Positions 26,339-35,871 of a DNA stretch of 64,000 nt are shown here, piece by piece. The translations under genes and the position numbers were made by a program. The notes under the pieces are model-generated. The model was not told where the DNA came from and did not search any database. It worked only from the letters and a program-made list of their open reading frames with translations. Source of the stretch: Pseudomonadota bacterium (GTDB lineage: Bacteria; Pseudomonadota; Alphaproteobacteria; Sphingomonadales; Sphingomonadaceae); assembly GCA_023433445.1 (NCBI GenBank), contig JAEZCS010000058.1:1-64000 (forward strand), read 5' to 3'. The stretch's first letter is position 1. Each line of letters starts with the position of its first letter.

Positions 26339-29002
26339 CTATACTTTTGCTGTTCCAAAAATATGGCCTGCCTTTATTCTTTTCATATGTCCAGATATCA
26401 ATTCGGCGTCATAACTAGTGCTTTTTTTGACTACGGCCAAGATATCAGCTATATCTATGCCAAGAGGATTGTCACGCAACAATTCTACCTTAATTGCCGG
26501 ACAATCAAATTCTTCTATGGCCAATTTCCAGGCATTATGCATGACATTGGCATCCCGCCCCAAGCTATGACCGTCCTTGCGGACAGCGGCTATGATCCGA
26601 TCCGCCTCCATCCACGATCCGGTCTTGTAGCCTGCTTGGCGGATCATACCAGGGTACCGCATTTCGAAATTCCGGATCTGCTCCCACTTGGAATAACCAG
26701 GTGAAAAATCCCGCAGATATCGATCAAAGAAATTGCTGGAAACCAAAGATCGGTCAAACGCCCAGAACCAGCTCATAACATGATGATTTTCGAGATGGGA
26801 ATCCACTAGTCCCCAGAAATCGAAACCCTTCATCCTTTCAAAGATAGGTTTCGGGTCTATCAGAGGGAAATAGATGGAATCATTCACCCATATGACCGTT
26901 GCATAATTTGCGAACATTGGTCGGCAATGCTCAATTGCCAACGCCCACGAGCCAAAGTCTCTGGCTACGTCGGTCTTTACAAGCACGCGGGTCGCATGAC
27001 GCCTTGCCTCTGCCCAACAGCGTTCGTCTTTTGAACCAGTTACGAACAATATATCGCAATCCGCGGAGCGGAGTTGCTCCATCATATAGATCACATGAGG
27101 GTCAAGAACGCCCTGCGGATCATAATGCGCGAGGATAATCAGGTGGCGCCCTGCGGTTGGAACCCCTTTAAGATCATGAATTAGACGTAATTCAGTATAT
27201 GGCTCCGAAGCGGCATGCTGGCGCGATAAAGGAGCGGCACTTAATCCCTTCTGGCGGGCAGCATGGGCGGTAACGACTGGCTTCATCCTGCGATCAAGCA
27301 GATCCGAGTAACGATCAACATTCGCTGCTTGCTTGGGATTGTCGCGCACAAGCTCCAGCTTCAATGCAGGGCAATGGTACCGTTCAATAATCAAATCCCA
27401 AAGATCATGCGTCGGATTAACTTTGTCTATACAATTGGCCAAATGTCTCCAATGAAGTAGATCCGATTTGTTGAGCAAATCTTCTCTAAGATCTGCTATA
27501 GAGCACCAAGCTCCTAGGGAAAGATTGCACCTTCTGGCGTCTGCTGTTAGCCCTAGCTCATACTCTGCAATCTGACCCCATTTTTTCAAGTAAATATTGC
27601 GCTCATAAGTTGATATAAAATTCCTAAGTACAGTTTTCTGCGCACTTTTACCAAATACTAAAAACCAGCTTTGAAGATGGTATTGTCCTAATTCATGCGT
27701 GTCCGTGATGCCCCACATATCAAAACTGCCGCGCATTTGCGCAAACATAGGTGCAGGATCGTTGACAGGAAAATATACACTGTCATTAACAAACATGACT
27801 TCTTCATAGTTTTCGAAGAAGTCCACACGTAATTCTTTGAGCGCAATGTACCACGATCCGAAATCGCGACCCGCTTCATTTTTGAACAAGATGTAACGGC
27901 AGATTTCAGATAGTTTGATTCTGTCACTGGGACGACAGCCTGACGTAATGAAAACAATATCTACATCGCATTTCCGAAGCGCTTCCAGATATAAATACAC
28001 ATAATCGTCTACTACCCCGTCCGCATCATAATGCGCAAACAGGGCAATGCTACGACCCGATCCAGGGGCATTGCCCTTCTCCATGCCGGTAAGCTTTACC
28101 ATGCGTTTCGCCGCAAAAGGCACGCGCAGACCGCTCAGACACTGCGCCATGCCCTCACGAAAGAAGTGCAACAAGCCATCTTGATAGCGCCCTTCCGCTA
28201 TGAGACGCGCCACATCTGGATTGTCTGCCAGATAGACGCTTTCTTCATAGTCGATCAGCTTGCCATTGAGCAAAAATGGCAATCGCCGATGCGCCCAATT
28301 CCTGAGTTCCTGATAGCCTTGTGCACAAAAATGCTCGTATCCCGAGCGATAGCCGCCTTCATGCAAGGCTTTCTCCATCTCGAGATTGCCCCGTATGTAC
28401 TCTGCCTCAAACCATGCCGGATGTGGCCAGCAATTAAGATGCCGGCCAACCGCCATGAAATGCTCCAGAGGGGTCATCCAGGAAGGACACCCTTCCATGA
28501 AACGCGCCTGATACCAGGCTCCATCAAAGAAGGGATTGGGATCAACGCCCCTTGCGTGACCATGCTTAAGATAATGGGCGACGATATTCTCGTTATCTTT
28601 TAGCCCTTGCTCCTGAGCATACCATGATTTGTGGAGGAAGAGATTGGGCATTCTTCCTTCGCCATAACCGTGGCGCGCGTAATGCTCTGCAGCCGCAAGC
28701 CTTGTTACTTGCCCTAAATCACGATTGGTCTTCAGATACCATGCTACGTCGACCAACGCAGCCAGCCTCATCACCATCGCCGGCTCTTGTTCGGGCCACA
28801 TGGGGGCTAAGGTTCGGACTGGTTTACCTGCCGAAAAATTCTCGCCGGGCAAGCGGTTCAACTTGCGTCCGATTTCGATAAAATGTTCTGCGGGATCGAT
28901 ATTCAGAAGGCCGACATCCGGATAGCGCTTCACATACCAGTCCGCATCGAACAGGCCGGACTTGTAGATCGCCTCAGCAGCTTGGGATAGTTGTTGCTTC
29001 AC
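26339..29002 (-). CDS. RgpF-like protein with two rhamnan-synthesis domains and N-terminal WY-repeats
   Basis: 887 residues, GTG start overlapping the previous stop (GTGA). Residues 17-285 hold about six copies of a ~36-residue unit with a pattern like FD..WY...YPDV......EHY...G...GR.PN. Two RgpF (rhamnan synthesis F) domains follow, at about 317-560 and 618-865. Both show AHYD..GV.D, GRDFGSW..AL, VNDS.YFP and a final CPA.K.EL.RDNP. The family is linked to rhamnose-polymer assembly, fitting the rml genes. The doubled domain suggests one protein adding two linkages. The gene is more A+T-rich than its neighbours. Confidence 0.85.
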   Translation of the reverse strand: MKQQLSQAAEAIYKSGLFDADWYVKRYPDVGLLNIDPAEHFIEIGRKLNRLPGENFSAGKPVRTLAPMWPEQEPAMVMRLAALVDVAWYLKTNRDLGQVTRLAAAEHYARHGYGEGRMPNLFLHKSWYAQEQGLKDNENIVAHYLKHGHARGVDPNPFFDGAWYQARFMEGCPSWMTPLEHFMAVGRHLNCWPHPAWFEAEYIRGNLEMEKALHEGGYRSGYEHFCAQGYQELRNWAHRRLPFLLNGKLIDYEESVYLADNPDVARLIAEGRYQDGLLHFFREGMAQCLSGLRVPFAAKRMVKLTGMEKGNAPGSGRSIALFAHYDADGVVDDYVYLYLEALRKCDVDIVFITSGCRPSDRIKLSEICRYILFKNEAGRDFGSWYIALKELRVDFFENYEEVMFVNDSVYFPVNDPAPMFAQMRGSFDMWGITDTHELGQYHLQSWFLVFGKSAQKTVLRNFISTYERNIYLKKWGQIAEYELGLTADARRCNLSLGAWCSIADLREDLLNKSDLLHWRHLANCIDKVNPTHDLWDLIIERYHCPALKLELVRDNPKQAANVDRYSDLLDRRMKPVVTAHAARQKGLSAAPLSRQHAASEPYTELRLIHDLKGVPTAGRHLIILAHYDPQGVLDPHVIYMMEQLRSADCDILFVTGSKDERCWAEARRHATRVLVKTDVARDFGSWALAIEHCRPMFANYATVIWVNDSIYFPLIDPKPIFERMKGFDFWGLVDSHLENHHVMSWFWAFDRSLVSSNFFDRYLRDFSPGYSKWEQIRNFEMRYPGMIRQAGYKTGSWMEADRIIAAVRKDGHSLGRDANVMHNAWKLAIEEFDCPAIKVELLRDNPLGIDIADILAVVKKSTSYDAELISGHMKRIKAGHIFGTAKV

Positions 29003-29550
29003 GACTTATCCCTGCTCATGAGACCAACAGAACGGCCTTCCGCTAACCCGTGCACTACGTAATGGTGCAAGGGCTCTACGCCTTCTGCTGCAACATCAGG
29101 GTTGGCAGCCAAATAAGCTGCTTCATCAAATATGGCACGAGAAGCGAGCTTGTTCAGCAATCTGCGCTTAAGTACCGAGCCAGGCAAAAATTGTCCGGGC
29201 GTACGGGAAAGGCTCCTGAGCACCGACAGCAAAACCTGTGTCAGCCAATCAACTCGCCGTTCTAGATTAGCTATAAGCCGATCCCTTTCCCAGATCATTT
29301 CAGTAAGAGCAGCAATTTCCCTGACACGCTCATCTATAAGACTGTCACGCTCGATTGTCGGCCGCTGCACGGCGAGGAAATCCGCATTGCGCACCGTTGC
29401 TCGCTCATGCAGCCGAGCCATTTCCTTTTCCCTATTCGCAAGGGAATGTGTCAATTTCGCCACTTCCTCTCGCAAGGATGCCTCAGTGTCATTCATTAGC
29501 GGAACCGGCGTATTGTGCTCAAAAGCGGGAGATTCTGACGAGTTAGGCAT
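28999..29550 (-). CDS. coiled-coil protein with one WY-repeat
   Basis: About 183 residues. The N-terminal half is charged and heptad-like (LREEVAKLTHSLANREKEM, then ERDSLIDERVREIAALTEMI), so a coiled coil is likely. The C-terminus carries one copy of the repeat seen in the next gene (IFDEAAYLAANPDVAAEG, then HHYVVHGLAEGRS). The start at 29550 has AAGG upstream. Its last codons overlap the RgpF-like gene. A scaffold for the glycosyltransferase is inference from the shared repeat and the coupling. Confidence 0.7.
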   Translation of the reverse strand: MPNSSESPAFEHNTPVPLMNDTEASLREEVAKLTHSLANREKEMARLHERATVRNADFLAVQRPTIERDSLIDERVREIAALTEMIWERDRLIANLERRVDWLTQVLLSVLRSLSRTPGQFLPGSVLKRRLLNKLASRAIFDEAAYLAANPDVAAEGVEPLHHYVVHGLAEGRSVGLMSRDKS

Positions 29551-29677
29551 GAGGACACCTTGTAGACTAGAATGCCATAGTGCGTTGCACAAAAATTTGA
29601 CGGAGTGAAGCGTTAGTGGGAGCCAGAGACGTCGAAAACCCGAGCAAATGACGCATGAACTGCGGCTTCTTGAGCGT

Positions 29678-30637
29678 TCACTTTGATCCCTTCAACAGCC
29701 GCATCAGGCGCCGTCGGAAAGACACTCGGCGGGCCTTCATCTCGTGTGAGGTTAAACTCTCTAGTATTTCACCAGCGTATGTACTTTTTCGGCATAATCC
29801 ATCATTTATTGCAGTCACGTTTCTCAGATCAAGATGCCCTAACGTCTCATCTGAAAATGCAGGCGTGTAATAAATGCAGTCATCAAAATAGTAATGTGTT
29901 ACCTGTGACCATCGGGTTAATCTTTCATTATACTGTCGGCTGCCTCCATGAAGCAAATTTGCACACCATATTATCGTCTGCCCTTTTCGAGCTACAAAGG
30001 TTTCTTTCTGTGAACTCTGCGCATCACACAGCGCTCGCCAAGCAGGTTCAAATGGCTCTTGAGCAGATGTCGACAAACTGCCGTATCCGCGCCGTCCGAT
30101 CAGCGCGTTAGTGATGATCGGCCAGCGATGGGAACCCGGATAATAAAATAGCGGGCCTGCATCAGGATCCACATCCTCCATTGCCAGCCAGACTCCGCAC
30201 ATGAAGCGCTCAGGCAAGCTGGAAAAATGGACCGAGTCCGAATGAGCTTCCTGCTGGGTACCGACTGGGAAGTTCAGCGTCTGGAACGGAAAAGCCCTAC
30301 GGCCGTACAGCTTACTTAGCAGGTCTAGAATCGCATCGTTCGACGCAATCGCTCGGACATCCTCATCGAATGTCCATGCATCCTGAATGCGGCGTTCTCC
30401 TAAAGTTTTGTTACTTTGCGGATTTTCGAAATTAATCCCATAGCGTGGCGCCAAGTGGCGCTTGATCCGATCTATCCGCGCATCAAGATCTGGATCTGGA
30501 AAATCGAAAACCGCATAGCCTTTCTCATATAAGCTGGTAGCAATTCCCTCCTCCACCGGGGTTAACCCTTGCGACGCCTTAAGCGCCGGGAACAAAGGAG
30601 ACTCGATCAGTGGCAAGCCTGGAAGGACATTGGTCAC
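29678..30637 (-). CDS. PhyH-type Fe(II)/2-oxoglutarate dioxygenase
   Basis: 319 residues. The metal-binding HxD lies in QQEAHSDSVHF and the distal His in LLHGGSRQ. GPLFYYPGSHRWP between them is typical of phytanoyl-CoA dioxygenase relatives. Such enzymes hydroxylate or oxidise small molecules and carrier-bound groups; in a polysaccharide operon a sugar or lipid modification is possible but unproven. It is the third gene of the minus-strand operon starting at 33157. Confidence 0.82.
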   Translation of the reverse strand: MTNVLPGLPLIESPLFPALKASQGLTPVEEGIATSLYEKGYAVFDFPDPDLDARIDRIKRHLAPRYGINFENPQSNKTLGERRIQDAWTFDEDVRAIASNDAILDLLSKLYGRRAFPFQTLNFPVGTQQEAHSDSVHFSSLPERFMCGVWLAMEDVDPDAGPLFYYPGSHRWPIITNALIGRRGYGSLSTSAQEPFEPAWRALCDAQSSQKETFVARKGQTIIWCANLLHGGSRQYNERLTRWSQVTHYYFDDCIYYTPAFSDETLGHLDLRNVTAINDGLCRKSTYAGEILESLTSHEMKARRVSFRRRLMRLLKGSK

Positions 30638-30683
30638 AGCTCATCAGCCCTTCTGTTTAGGCAATGGACGATATGCGCGATCA

Positions 30684-31472
30684 TTACCCTCGACCTATCC
30701 CCATTAGATGCTTCATGCGATCGAAAATCATTCGCGCCATGCGTAGGGAGCCGCCCGATCCACGTCCCATATCTTTTAAAATGGTGGGAAAATCATGTCG
30801 GATTGTGCCGCAGTCATCCAGAGTACGATAAATTTCCCAGAAGGCGTCATTCCCGACTGTGTGGGGCATATTCCACACACCATGATAGCCGAAGCAGGTC
30901 TTCAAACTGCCACATCGCTCGGCCGCGAAGAGATTAGCGAGTTCCCGTGGCGCAAAGCGGAATCCCCTACCCTCCAACCAACGACGGTTTCCTCGACCAA
31001 TAGCTAGATCTTCGGGATGAGAGGTATGGAACTGAGGGTGCCTGCAAGCTTCCATCAGCCGCCGGCTACGCAAAGAAAATCCTCCGTTTCCAACATCATG
31101 GCCATCGTCAAACTGCGGCCAGCTCGCGCCGATATAGTCATAATCGAGAAACTCCCAACGCCATCTTCCCGCATCGACCACATGGCCGTCCCACTGCGCT
31201 ACGAGGCAATAAGGTGTCTCTACATAATCCACCATCCGCGACAGCAGAAAATGGGAATAAGCCGCTGCAGAGTCTAGTCGCGCGATCGGCACGACCGAAA
31301 TGCTGGGATGCACGGGTTCTACTGCCGCGTCGGTGAACAGCTTGCACGCCGCGAAATCGATTTGGGCTAGGCTAACCTCCAAGGCGCGGAGCGTAGCCTT
31401 CACATTCACCGAAGTGGCTGCGCACAACGTCACCTGTGGCAATGAAAGTCGATTAGAGAGCGTAACTGCCAT
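30684..31472 (-). CDS. DUF5672 putative glycosyltransferase
   Basis: 262 residues. VTLCAATSVNVKATLRALEVSL at the N-terminus, QWDGHVVDAGRW, then YDYIGASWP and GNGGFSLRSRRLME fit the DUF5672 family, which has a GT-A-like fold. A QWDG segment takes the place of a DxD metal site. The donor is unknown. It begins nine bases after the preceding GT2 gene ends, in the same operon. Confidence 0.82.
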   Translation of the reverse strand: MAVTLSNRLSLPQVTLCAATSVNVKATLRALEVSLAQIDFAACKLFTDAAVEPVHPSISVVPIARLDSAAAYSHFLLSRMVDYVETPYCLVAQWDGHVVDAGRWRWEFLDYDYIGASWPQFDDGHDVGNGGFSLRSRRLMEACRHPQFHTSHPEDLAIGRGNRRWLEGRGFRFAPRELANLFAAERCGSLKTCFGYHGVWNMPHTVGNDAFWEIYRTLDDCGTIRHDFPTILKDMGRGSGGSLRMARMIFDRMKHLMGIGRG

Positions 31473-31480
31473 GGCCCGCC

Positions 31481-33157
31481 CTACAGCTTCACCACAAAGC
31501 GTTCGCTAACGCGGCTAAGCTCAGGATGATGAAAAGGATCTGTTCTATCCTCCGTACGCCATAGCCGTTTAAGCGCCGCAAGCTCCTTGGCGAGCCGCGC
31601 TGCGCCCACTGGATCGCGGTCTTGGCCGCGGGAAACTGATTCATGATGGATCAGCGTTGCGCGGGGCTCATAAAGCGACTGCCAGCCCCGCTGATTGAGG
31701 CGCAGGCACAGGTCGACATCATTGAACGCGACTGAAAAATTGCTTTCGTCCAAGCCGTTGACTGCCAAGAAACGCTCCCGCACTACTACCAGACAGGCCG
31801 CCGTTACCGCCGAAACAAACTGCGGCAGCGCGTGACGGTGAAAATAGCCTTCCTTAGCGGGATTAAGCAGTCGGTGGGCATGCCCTGCTGCGCCGCCCAT
31901 GCCAATTACCACCCCGGCATGCTGTATGCGCCCATCGGGATAGAGCAGCCGCGCTCCCACCGCACCGACATCCTCGCGGATGGCCTGAGCAGCCATCGAG
32001 GCCAGCCAGTTAGGCTCGATCACCTCAATGTCGTTGTTAAGCAAGCACAACAGCCGGCCACTCGCCTGTTCTACAGCTCGATTGTTGATTGCAGAGTAGT
32101 TGAACGCGCCCGCATGTCGCAGAACCCGATGACGCGCTGGATCAAGACCAGCAAGAAAATCCAATGTCCAGGGATCATCACTGTCATTGTCCACAACAAT
32201 GATCTCGATATTAGGGTATTCTGTCGCTGCGATGCCATTCAGACATGTTTGGAGCAGGTCCACACGATTGCGCGTAGGGATGATGATGCTAACCGGAGGC
32301 AAGTCCCGCGTCGGGAGCTCGACAGCTGCTGGCACCCTCGGGCGAGGACGCGTTCTGCGGTGGTGCAACATTTCGCGCACATGCAATGGCGCTTCCTGCT
32401 TTGCTGAATGTATAATGAGATGCTGGGCCCAATCTCTGATTCCTACGACCCCCTCCAGTTCATGCTGCGATGCGCGGAGGATGCAGGCACCCGAAAGATA
32501 GTCGAAATGGCGGAACAGCTCTCTGTTCCAATCCGGTTTAAAATGGGGCGAGGTACGACGCCCTCTTTTGTCCAGCAAGTCATCGTCGGCATAGACAATC
32601 CGGGTTTCCGCCCGGATGTTTGAACTCCGATAGCTCCTTACTGCTCCCGGCGCGAGCCTATCGCCGGAGGATAGTGGCATGAGCCAAGGGCCTTCGTTCC
32701 AGTCGATCAGGTGGGCAGCGTCGACTAATTCCGGTGTATCACTCGAGCCAATTAGAAACGCTTGCACACCTTCGGCTGACAGACTGCTCAGAGTTTCATC
32801 TAATCTCTCCTGCCCTGCCCTGAGGTCGATCAACGCTACAATCGGGAACCCCGCATCTGTCACAGGATTGGTAGGCTCTCCCCGGTCCTCTCGAAGCAAC
32901 CACAAATCATAAGCTTTTCGTGAAGCCCCAAGCAACGGTGCCAACTGGCTGCGTGAACGAAGCCACTTCCGACGCAGCCACCACCATAAGGCAGTCAGAT
33001 AAGCACGAGGAGCGTGTCGGAAAGCATCAAAATGAACCGACAGCTTTATCCAGAAACCGGAACCTTTTGTGAGATATCGATCTGTACGGTTCGACTGCAT
33101 GGCCGGCGGCGATAGCGGATTGGAGGGCAGGAACAAAGAAAAAGCAGACGTTCGCAC
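31481..33157 (-). CDS. GT2-family glycosyltransferase (O-antigen/rhamnan type)
   Basis: 558 residues. The N-terminal ~270 residues include a degenerate GT-like region (DAGFPIVALIDLRAGQERLDE). The catalytic GT2 domain starts at PPVSIIIPTRNRVDLLQTCL, with IIVVDNDSDD, the DxD-like site LLNNDIEVIEPNWL and NFSVAFNDVDLCLRLNQRGW. Related two-part proteins add sugars, often rhamnose, to cell-surface glycans. It is first in the ten-gene minus-strand operon; the gap to parA holds GATA-heptad cluster b. Confidence 0.9.
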   Translation of the reverse strand: MRTSAFSLFLPSNPLSPPAMQSNRTDRYLTKGSGFWIKLSVHFDAFRHAPRAYLTALWWWLRRKWLRSRSQLAPLLGASRKAYDLWLLREDRGEPTNPVTDAGFPIVALIDLRAGQERLDETLSSLSAEGVQAFLIGSSDTPELVDAAHLIDWNEGPWLMPLSSGDRLAPGAVRSYRSSNIRAETRIVYADDDLLDKRGRRTSPHFKPDWNRELFRHFDYLSGACILRASQHELEGVVGIRDWAQHLIIHSAKQEAPLHVREMLHHRRTRPRPRVPAAVELPTRDLPPVSIIIPTRNRVDLLQTCLNGIAATEYPNIEIIVVDNDSDDPWTLDFLAGLDPARHRVLRHAGAFNYSAINNRAVEQASGRLLCLLNNDIEVIEPNWLASMAAQAIREDVGAVGARLLYPDGRIQHAGVVIGMGGAAGHAHRLLNPAKEGYFHRHALPQFVSAVTAACLVVVRERFLAVNGLDESNFSVAFNDVDLCLRLNQRGWQSLYEPRATLIHHESVSRGQDRDPVGAARLAKELAALKRLWRTEDRTDPFHHPELSRVSERFVVKL

Positions 33158-33196
33158 ACAGAAGATTTTGTAGTACTCACGCCCTAGCGATGTCCA

Positions 33197-33267
33197 AGAT
33201 ACTAGATAGGTACCATTGACGTGATAGCCACCAGATAGCTAGATGGTATCCGAAGGGGGAAGCTATC
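33197..33267. promoter_or_regulatory. GATA-heptad cluster b: candidate parS/operator of the parA operon
   Basis: Ends directly at the parA ATG. Units: AGATACT (33197-33203) and AGATAGG (33204-33210) back to back, TGATAGC (33222-33228), AGATAGC (33233-33239), AGATGGT (33241-33247), GGATACC on the other strand (33245-33251), and GATAGCT on the other strand (33261-33267). Arrays of 7-bp sites before the parA gene are typical of RHH-type partition systems such as omega of pSM19035. The Shine-Dalgarno GGGGGA lies inside the array. Confidence 0.6.
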
Positions 33268-33963
33268 ATGCCCACAGTCGCATTCATCAGCCCTAAGGGC
33301 GGCGTCGGCAAGACCACCGCAGCACTCCTGCTCGCGTCCGAAATCGCGCGCGGCGCTAATGTGACGGTGATCGACGCGGATCCCAACCATCCGATCCATG
33401 CCTGGAGCAGAGGCGCTACCCTGCCCGAAAATCTCTCCGTCGTTGCAAATGTCGACGAAGACAACATCCTCGACCGCATCGAGGAAGCTGCGGAGCAGAC
33501 GCCCTTCGTCATTGTCGACCTTGAAGGCACCGCCGCCAAGATCGTGCTGCTTGCCGTCAGTCAGGCCGATCTGGTCATCATTCCCATGCAAGGATCTCAA
33601 CTCGACGCCGAGCAGGCGGGCCGCGCTATCAAGGTACTCAAACAGCATGAGAAGATGACGGGCCGCGCTGTGCCCTATGGCGTGCTGCTCACCCGCACCA
33701 GCCCGATCATCCGCACGCGGACCATGGGGCACATCCAGAGTGGCCTTAGCGACGCCGGTGTGCCGGTGTTCGCCACGCAACTTCATGAGCGCGAGGCCTT
33801 TCGCGCAATCTTCTCGTTCCAGAAGACGCTCGAGGATCTCGACGAGAAGGATGTGCCCAATCTCGACAAGGCGATTGTCAACGCAGAGCAGTTCGCGGTC
33901 GAGGTGATTGAGCGCCTGCGGGACAGCCGGAGCGCGACTGCAACCAAGACGGAGATGGCATGA
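33268..33963 (+). CDS. parA: ParA partition ATPase (small, type Ib)
   Basis: 231 residues. The deviant Walker A is KGGVGKTT near the N-terminus. VTVIDADPN and FVIVDLEGTAA supply the remaining nucleotide-binding motifs. There is no N-terminal DNA-binding domain, which places it with type Ib ParA/Soj-like plasmid ATPases whose partner is a small ribbon-helix-helix protein. It overlaps the downstream gene by 4 bp. It should segregate this replicon by moving partition complexes on the nucleoid. Confidence 0.94.
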   Translation: MPTVAFISPKGGVGKTTAALLLASEIARGANVTVIDADPNHPIHAWSRGATLPENLSVVANVDEDNILDRIEEAAEQTPFVIVDLEGTAAKIVLLAVSQADLVIIPMQGSQLDAEQAGRAIKVLKQHEKMTGRAVPYGVLLTRTSPIIRTRTMGHIQSGLSDAGVPVFATQLHEREAFRAIFSFQKTLEDLDEKDVPNLDKAIVNAEQFAVEVIERLRDSRSATATKTEMA

Positions 33964-34283
33964 TGAGCAGAGCCAACCCTTTTGGCGATCTGGACGATTT
34001 TGCACCGGAAGCCCCTTCCCGCCCTATTGCGCCCGAAGCGATCGACCAGCTCGCACAGGTGAGCGGCTTTCCGAGCCGTAAGGCACAAAGCGCTCCCTCC
34101 CCTGCCCCGACGCGCCAGCCTCGACGTCACACAACTGGGCGCAATCGCCAGATCAACATCAAGGCTACAGAGGAAACGATCACGACGCTCTACAGCATCG
34201 CTGATGACATGAACCTTCCGCTGGGTGCGGTGCTGGAGCAAGCCCTCGCGGCCTTAGCCGAGAAGCAGAAGGGCGGCGCCTGA
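33960..34283 (+). CDS. RHH centromere-binding protein, ParA partner
   Basis: 107 residues. The N-terminal ~60 residues are disordered (Pro, Ala, Arg rich), like the flexible ParA-stimulating tails of ParG or omega. The C-terminal part RQINIKATEETITTLYSIAD, then MNLPLGAVLEQALAALAEK, reads as a ribbon-helix-helix (strand, helix, helix). It overlaps the parA stop. It is the best candidate to bind the GATA heptads found before parA, right after this gene, and at five other places. Confidence 0.8.
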   Translation: MMSRANPFGDLDDFAPEAPSRPIAPEAIDQLAQVSGFPSRKAQSAPSPAPTRQPRRHTTGRNRQINIKATEETITTLYSIADDMNLPLGAVLEQALAALAEKQKGGA

Positions 34284-34330
34284 ATATCGAATAGCTATCG
34301 GGTACCTGATGGATATCCGATAGCTATCTT
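34282..34330. promoter_or_regulatory. GATA-heptad cluster c
   Basis: Starts within the stop codon of the RHH gene. Two adjacent pairs are seen: GAATATC-GAATAGC (34282-34295) and GGATATC-CGATAGC (34311-34324), with GGTACC between. GATAGCTATC forms a palindrome at the second pair. Together with cluster b this brackets the par operon. Confidence 0.55.
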
Positions 34331-34385
34331 GACGAACTGCATATATTCAGGAGGAGACGCCATCAGGGCATCGCTCCTCCCAGGC

Positions 34386-35681
34386 TCACGCGGCGGCGGA
34401 CAGTGCCTGGTCGATGTCAGCCAGAATATCGCTGATATGCTCGATCCCTATGGAGAGACGGACGTAACCCGGTGATACACCGGACGCGAGTTGCTCAGCC
34501 TCGTTCAGCTGTGAGTGGGTCGTGGAGCCAGGATGGATCGCCAGGCTTCGCGCGTCACCAATATTCGCGACATGATAGAAAAGCTGTAAGGCATCGATAA
34601 AGCGTCGTCCTGCAGCGAGCCCGCCGGCCAGTTCGAAGCCAACAAGACCGCCCTGCCCGCCTGTCAGATAACGATCCGCCAACTCGCGTGCGCGCCCTTC
34701 CTGCTGTGAGGGATGGATCACTCGAGTGACCGCGGGATGCCGCGCCAGATGTTCGGCCACGCTGACCGCATTGGCGCAATGCCGCTCCATGCGCAGCGCG
34801 ACGGTCTCGATACCCTGGATCAGCTGGAAGGCGTTGAAGGGCGAGAGCGCCGCGCCAAGGTCGCGCAACAGGATGACCCTTGCCCGCAAAACATAGGCGA
34901 TGGGGCCAAGCGGCTTTGCCGCCTCCGCCCAGACCGCGCCATGATAGGAGGGATCGGGCGTGTTGAGCAACGGCTGCCGGTCCGGGAAAGCCGCCCAGTC
35001 GAAATTGCCGCCATCGACAATCAGGCCGCCAATCGACGTGCCATGACCGCCCAGATATTTGGTTGCGGAATAGACCACCACCGCCGCGCCATGGTCGAAC
35101 GGCCGACACAGCAGCGGCGCTGCCGTATTGTCCATGATGAGCGGGATGCCCTGTTCCCGCCCGATGGCGGCCACATCCGCGATCGGGAACACCTCCAGTT
35201 TCGGATTGGGCAGGGTCTCGGCATAATAGGCGCGGGTGCGCGCATCGGTTGCGCGGCGAAAATTTTCAGGATCGGACGGATCGACGAAGCGCACTTCGAT
35301 ACCCTGATCCTTGAGCGTGTTGGCGAACAGATTGTAGGTGCCGCCGTAAAGAGCCGTCGAACTGACGATATTGTCGCCAGCGCGCGCCAGATTCTGGATC
35401 GCATAGGCCGAAGCCGCCTGCCCCGACGCCACCGCCAGGGCTGCTGCACCGCCCTCCAGCGCAGCAATGCGCTTTTCCAGCACATCGGTCGTGGGATTCA
35501 TGATCCGGGTATTGATGTTCCCCATTTCCTGCAGCGCGAAGAGCGACGCTGCATGATCGGCATCGCTGAACTGGTAGGAGGTCGTCTGATGAATGGGCAC
35601 CGCGACCGAACCCGTCGTCGGATCGGCCCGCCAACCTGCATGAACGGCAAGCGTTTCCGGTCTTGGCCTCGTTTCAGACAT
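34386..35681 (-). CDS. metY: O-acetylhomoserine sulfhydrylase family enzyme (MetY)
   Basis: 431 residues. The PLP lysine lies in YSATKYLGGHG; YQFSDADHAASLF and NINTRIMNPTTDVLEKRIA are typical of the Cys/Met metabolism PLP family. A large loop GNFDWAAFPD favours the MetY subgroup (O-acetylhomoserine plus sulfide to homocysteine) over MetB/MetC. The ATG at 35681 has ACGGAG five bases upstream. The 190-bp upstream gap has hairpins but no recognised SAM riboswitch. It is metabolic cargo beside the par locus. Confidence 0.93.
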   Translation of the reverse strand: MSETRPRPETLAVHAGWRADPTTGSVAVPIHQTTSYQFSDADHAASLFALQEMGNINTRIMNPTTDVLEKRIAALEGGAAALAVASGQAASAYAIQNLARAGDNIVSSTALYGGTYNLFANTLKDQGIEVRFVDPSDPENFRRATDARTRAYYAETLPNPKLEVFPIADVAAIGREQGIPLIMDNTAAPLLCRPFDHGAAVVVYSATKYLGGHGTSIGGLIVDGGNFDWAAFPDRQPLLNTPDPSYHGAVWAEAAKPLGPIAYVLRARVILLRDLGAALSPFNAFQLIQGIETVALRMERHCANAVSVAEHLARHPAVTRVIHPSQQEGRARELADRYLTGGQGGLVGFELAGGLAAGRRFIDALQLFYHVANIGDARSLAIHPGSTTHSQLNEAEQLASGVSPGYVRLSIGIEHISDILADIDQALSAAA

Positions 35682-35871
35682 ATAAACTCCGTGGAATGAA
35701 AGACGAACCTCCAGGGTGGCTTTGAAGGCCAGCGAAAGCAAGACATGCCGACCCTTGGCACCGCTTACACGCAGAGAGGCGCAAGCTGACTGGCTTAAAG
35801 CGCCAGCCTAAGTAGAAGGCTTCCTTCCGCGGGCCGACGGGCTCGCTTAGAGCGCACGGGAGTTTTCAATC

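Noticed and set aside
35682..35871. Possible SAM riboswitch upstream of metY.
   Set aside because: Only a simple hairpin (CTGGC...GCCAG) and generic GC stems are visible; conserved SAM-I, SAM-II or SAM/SAH sequence elements were not found.
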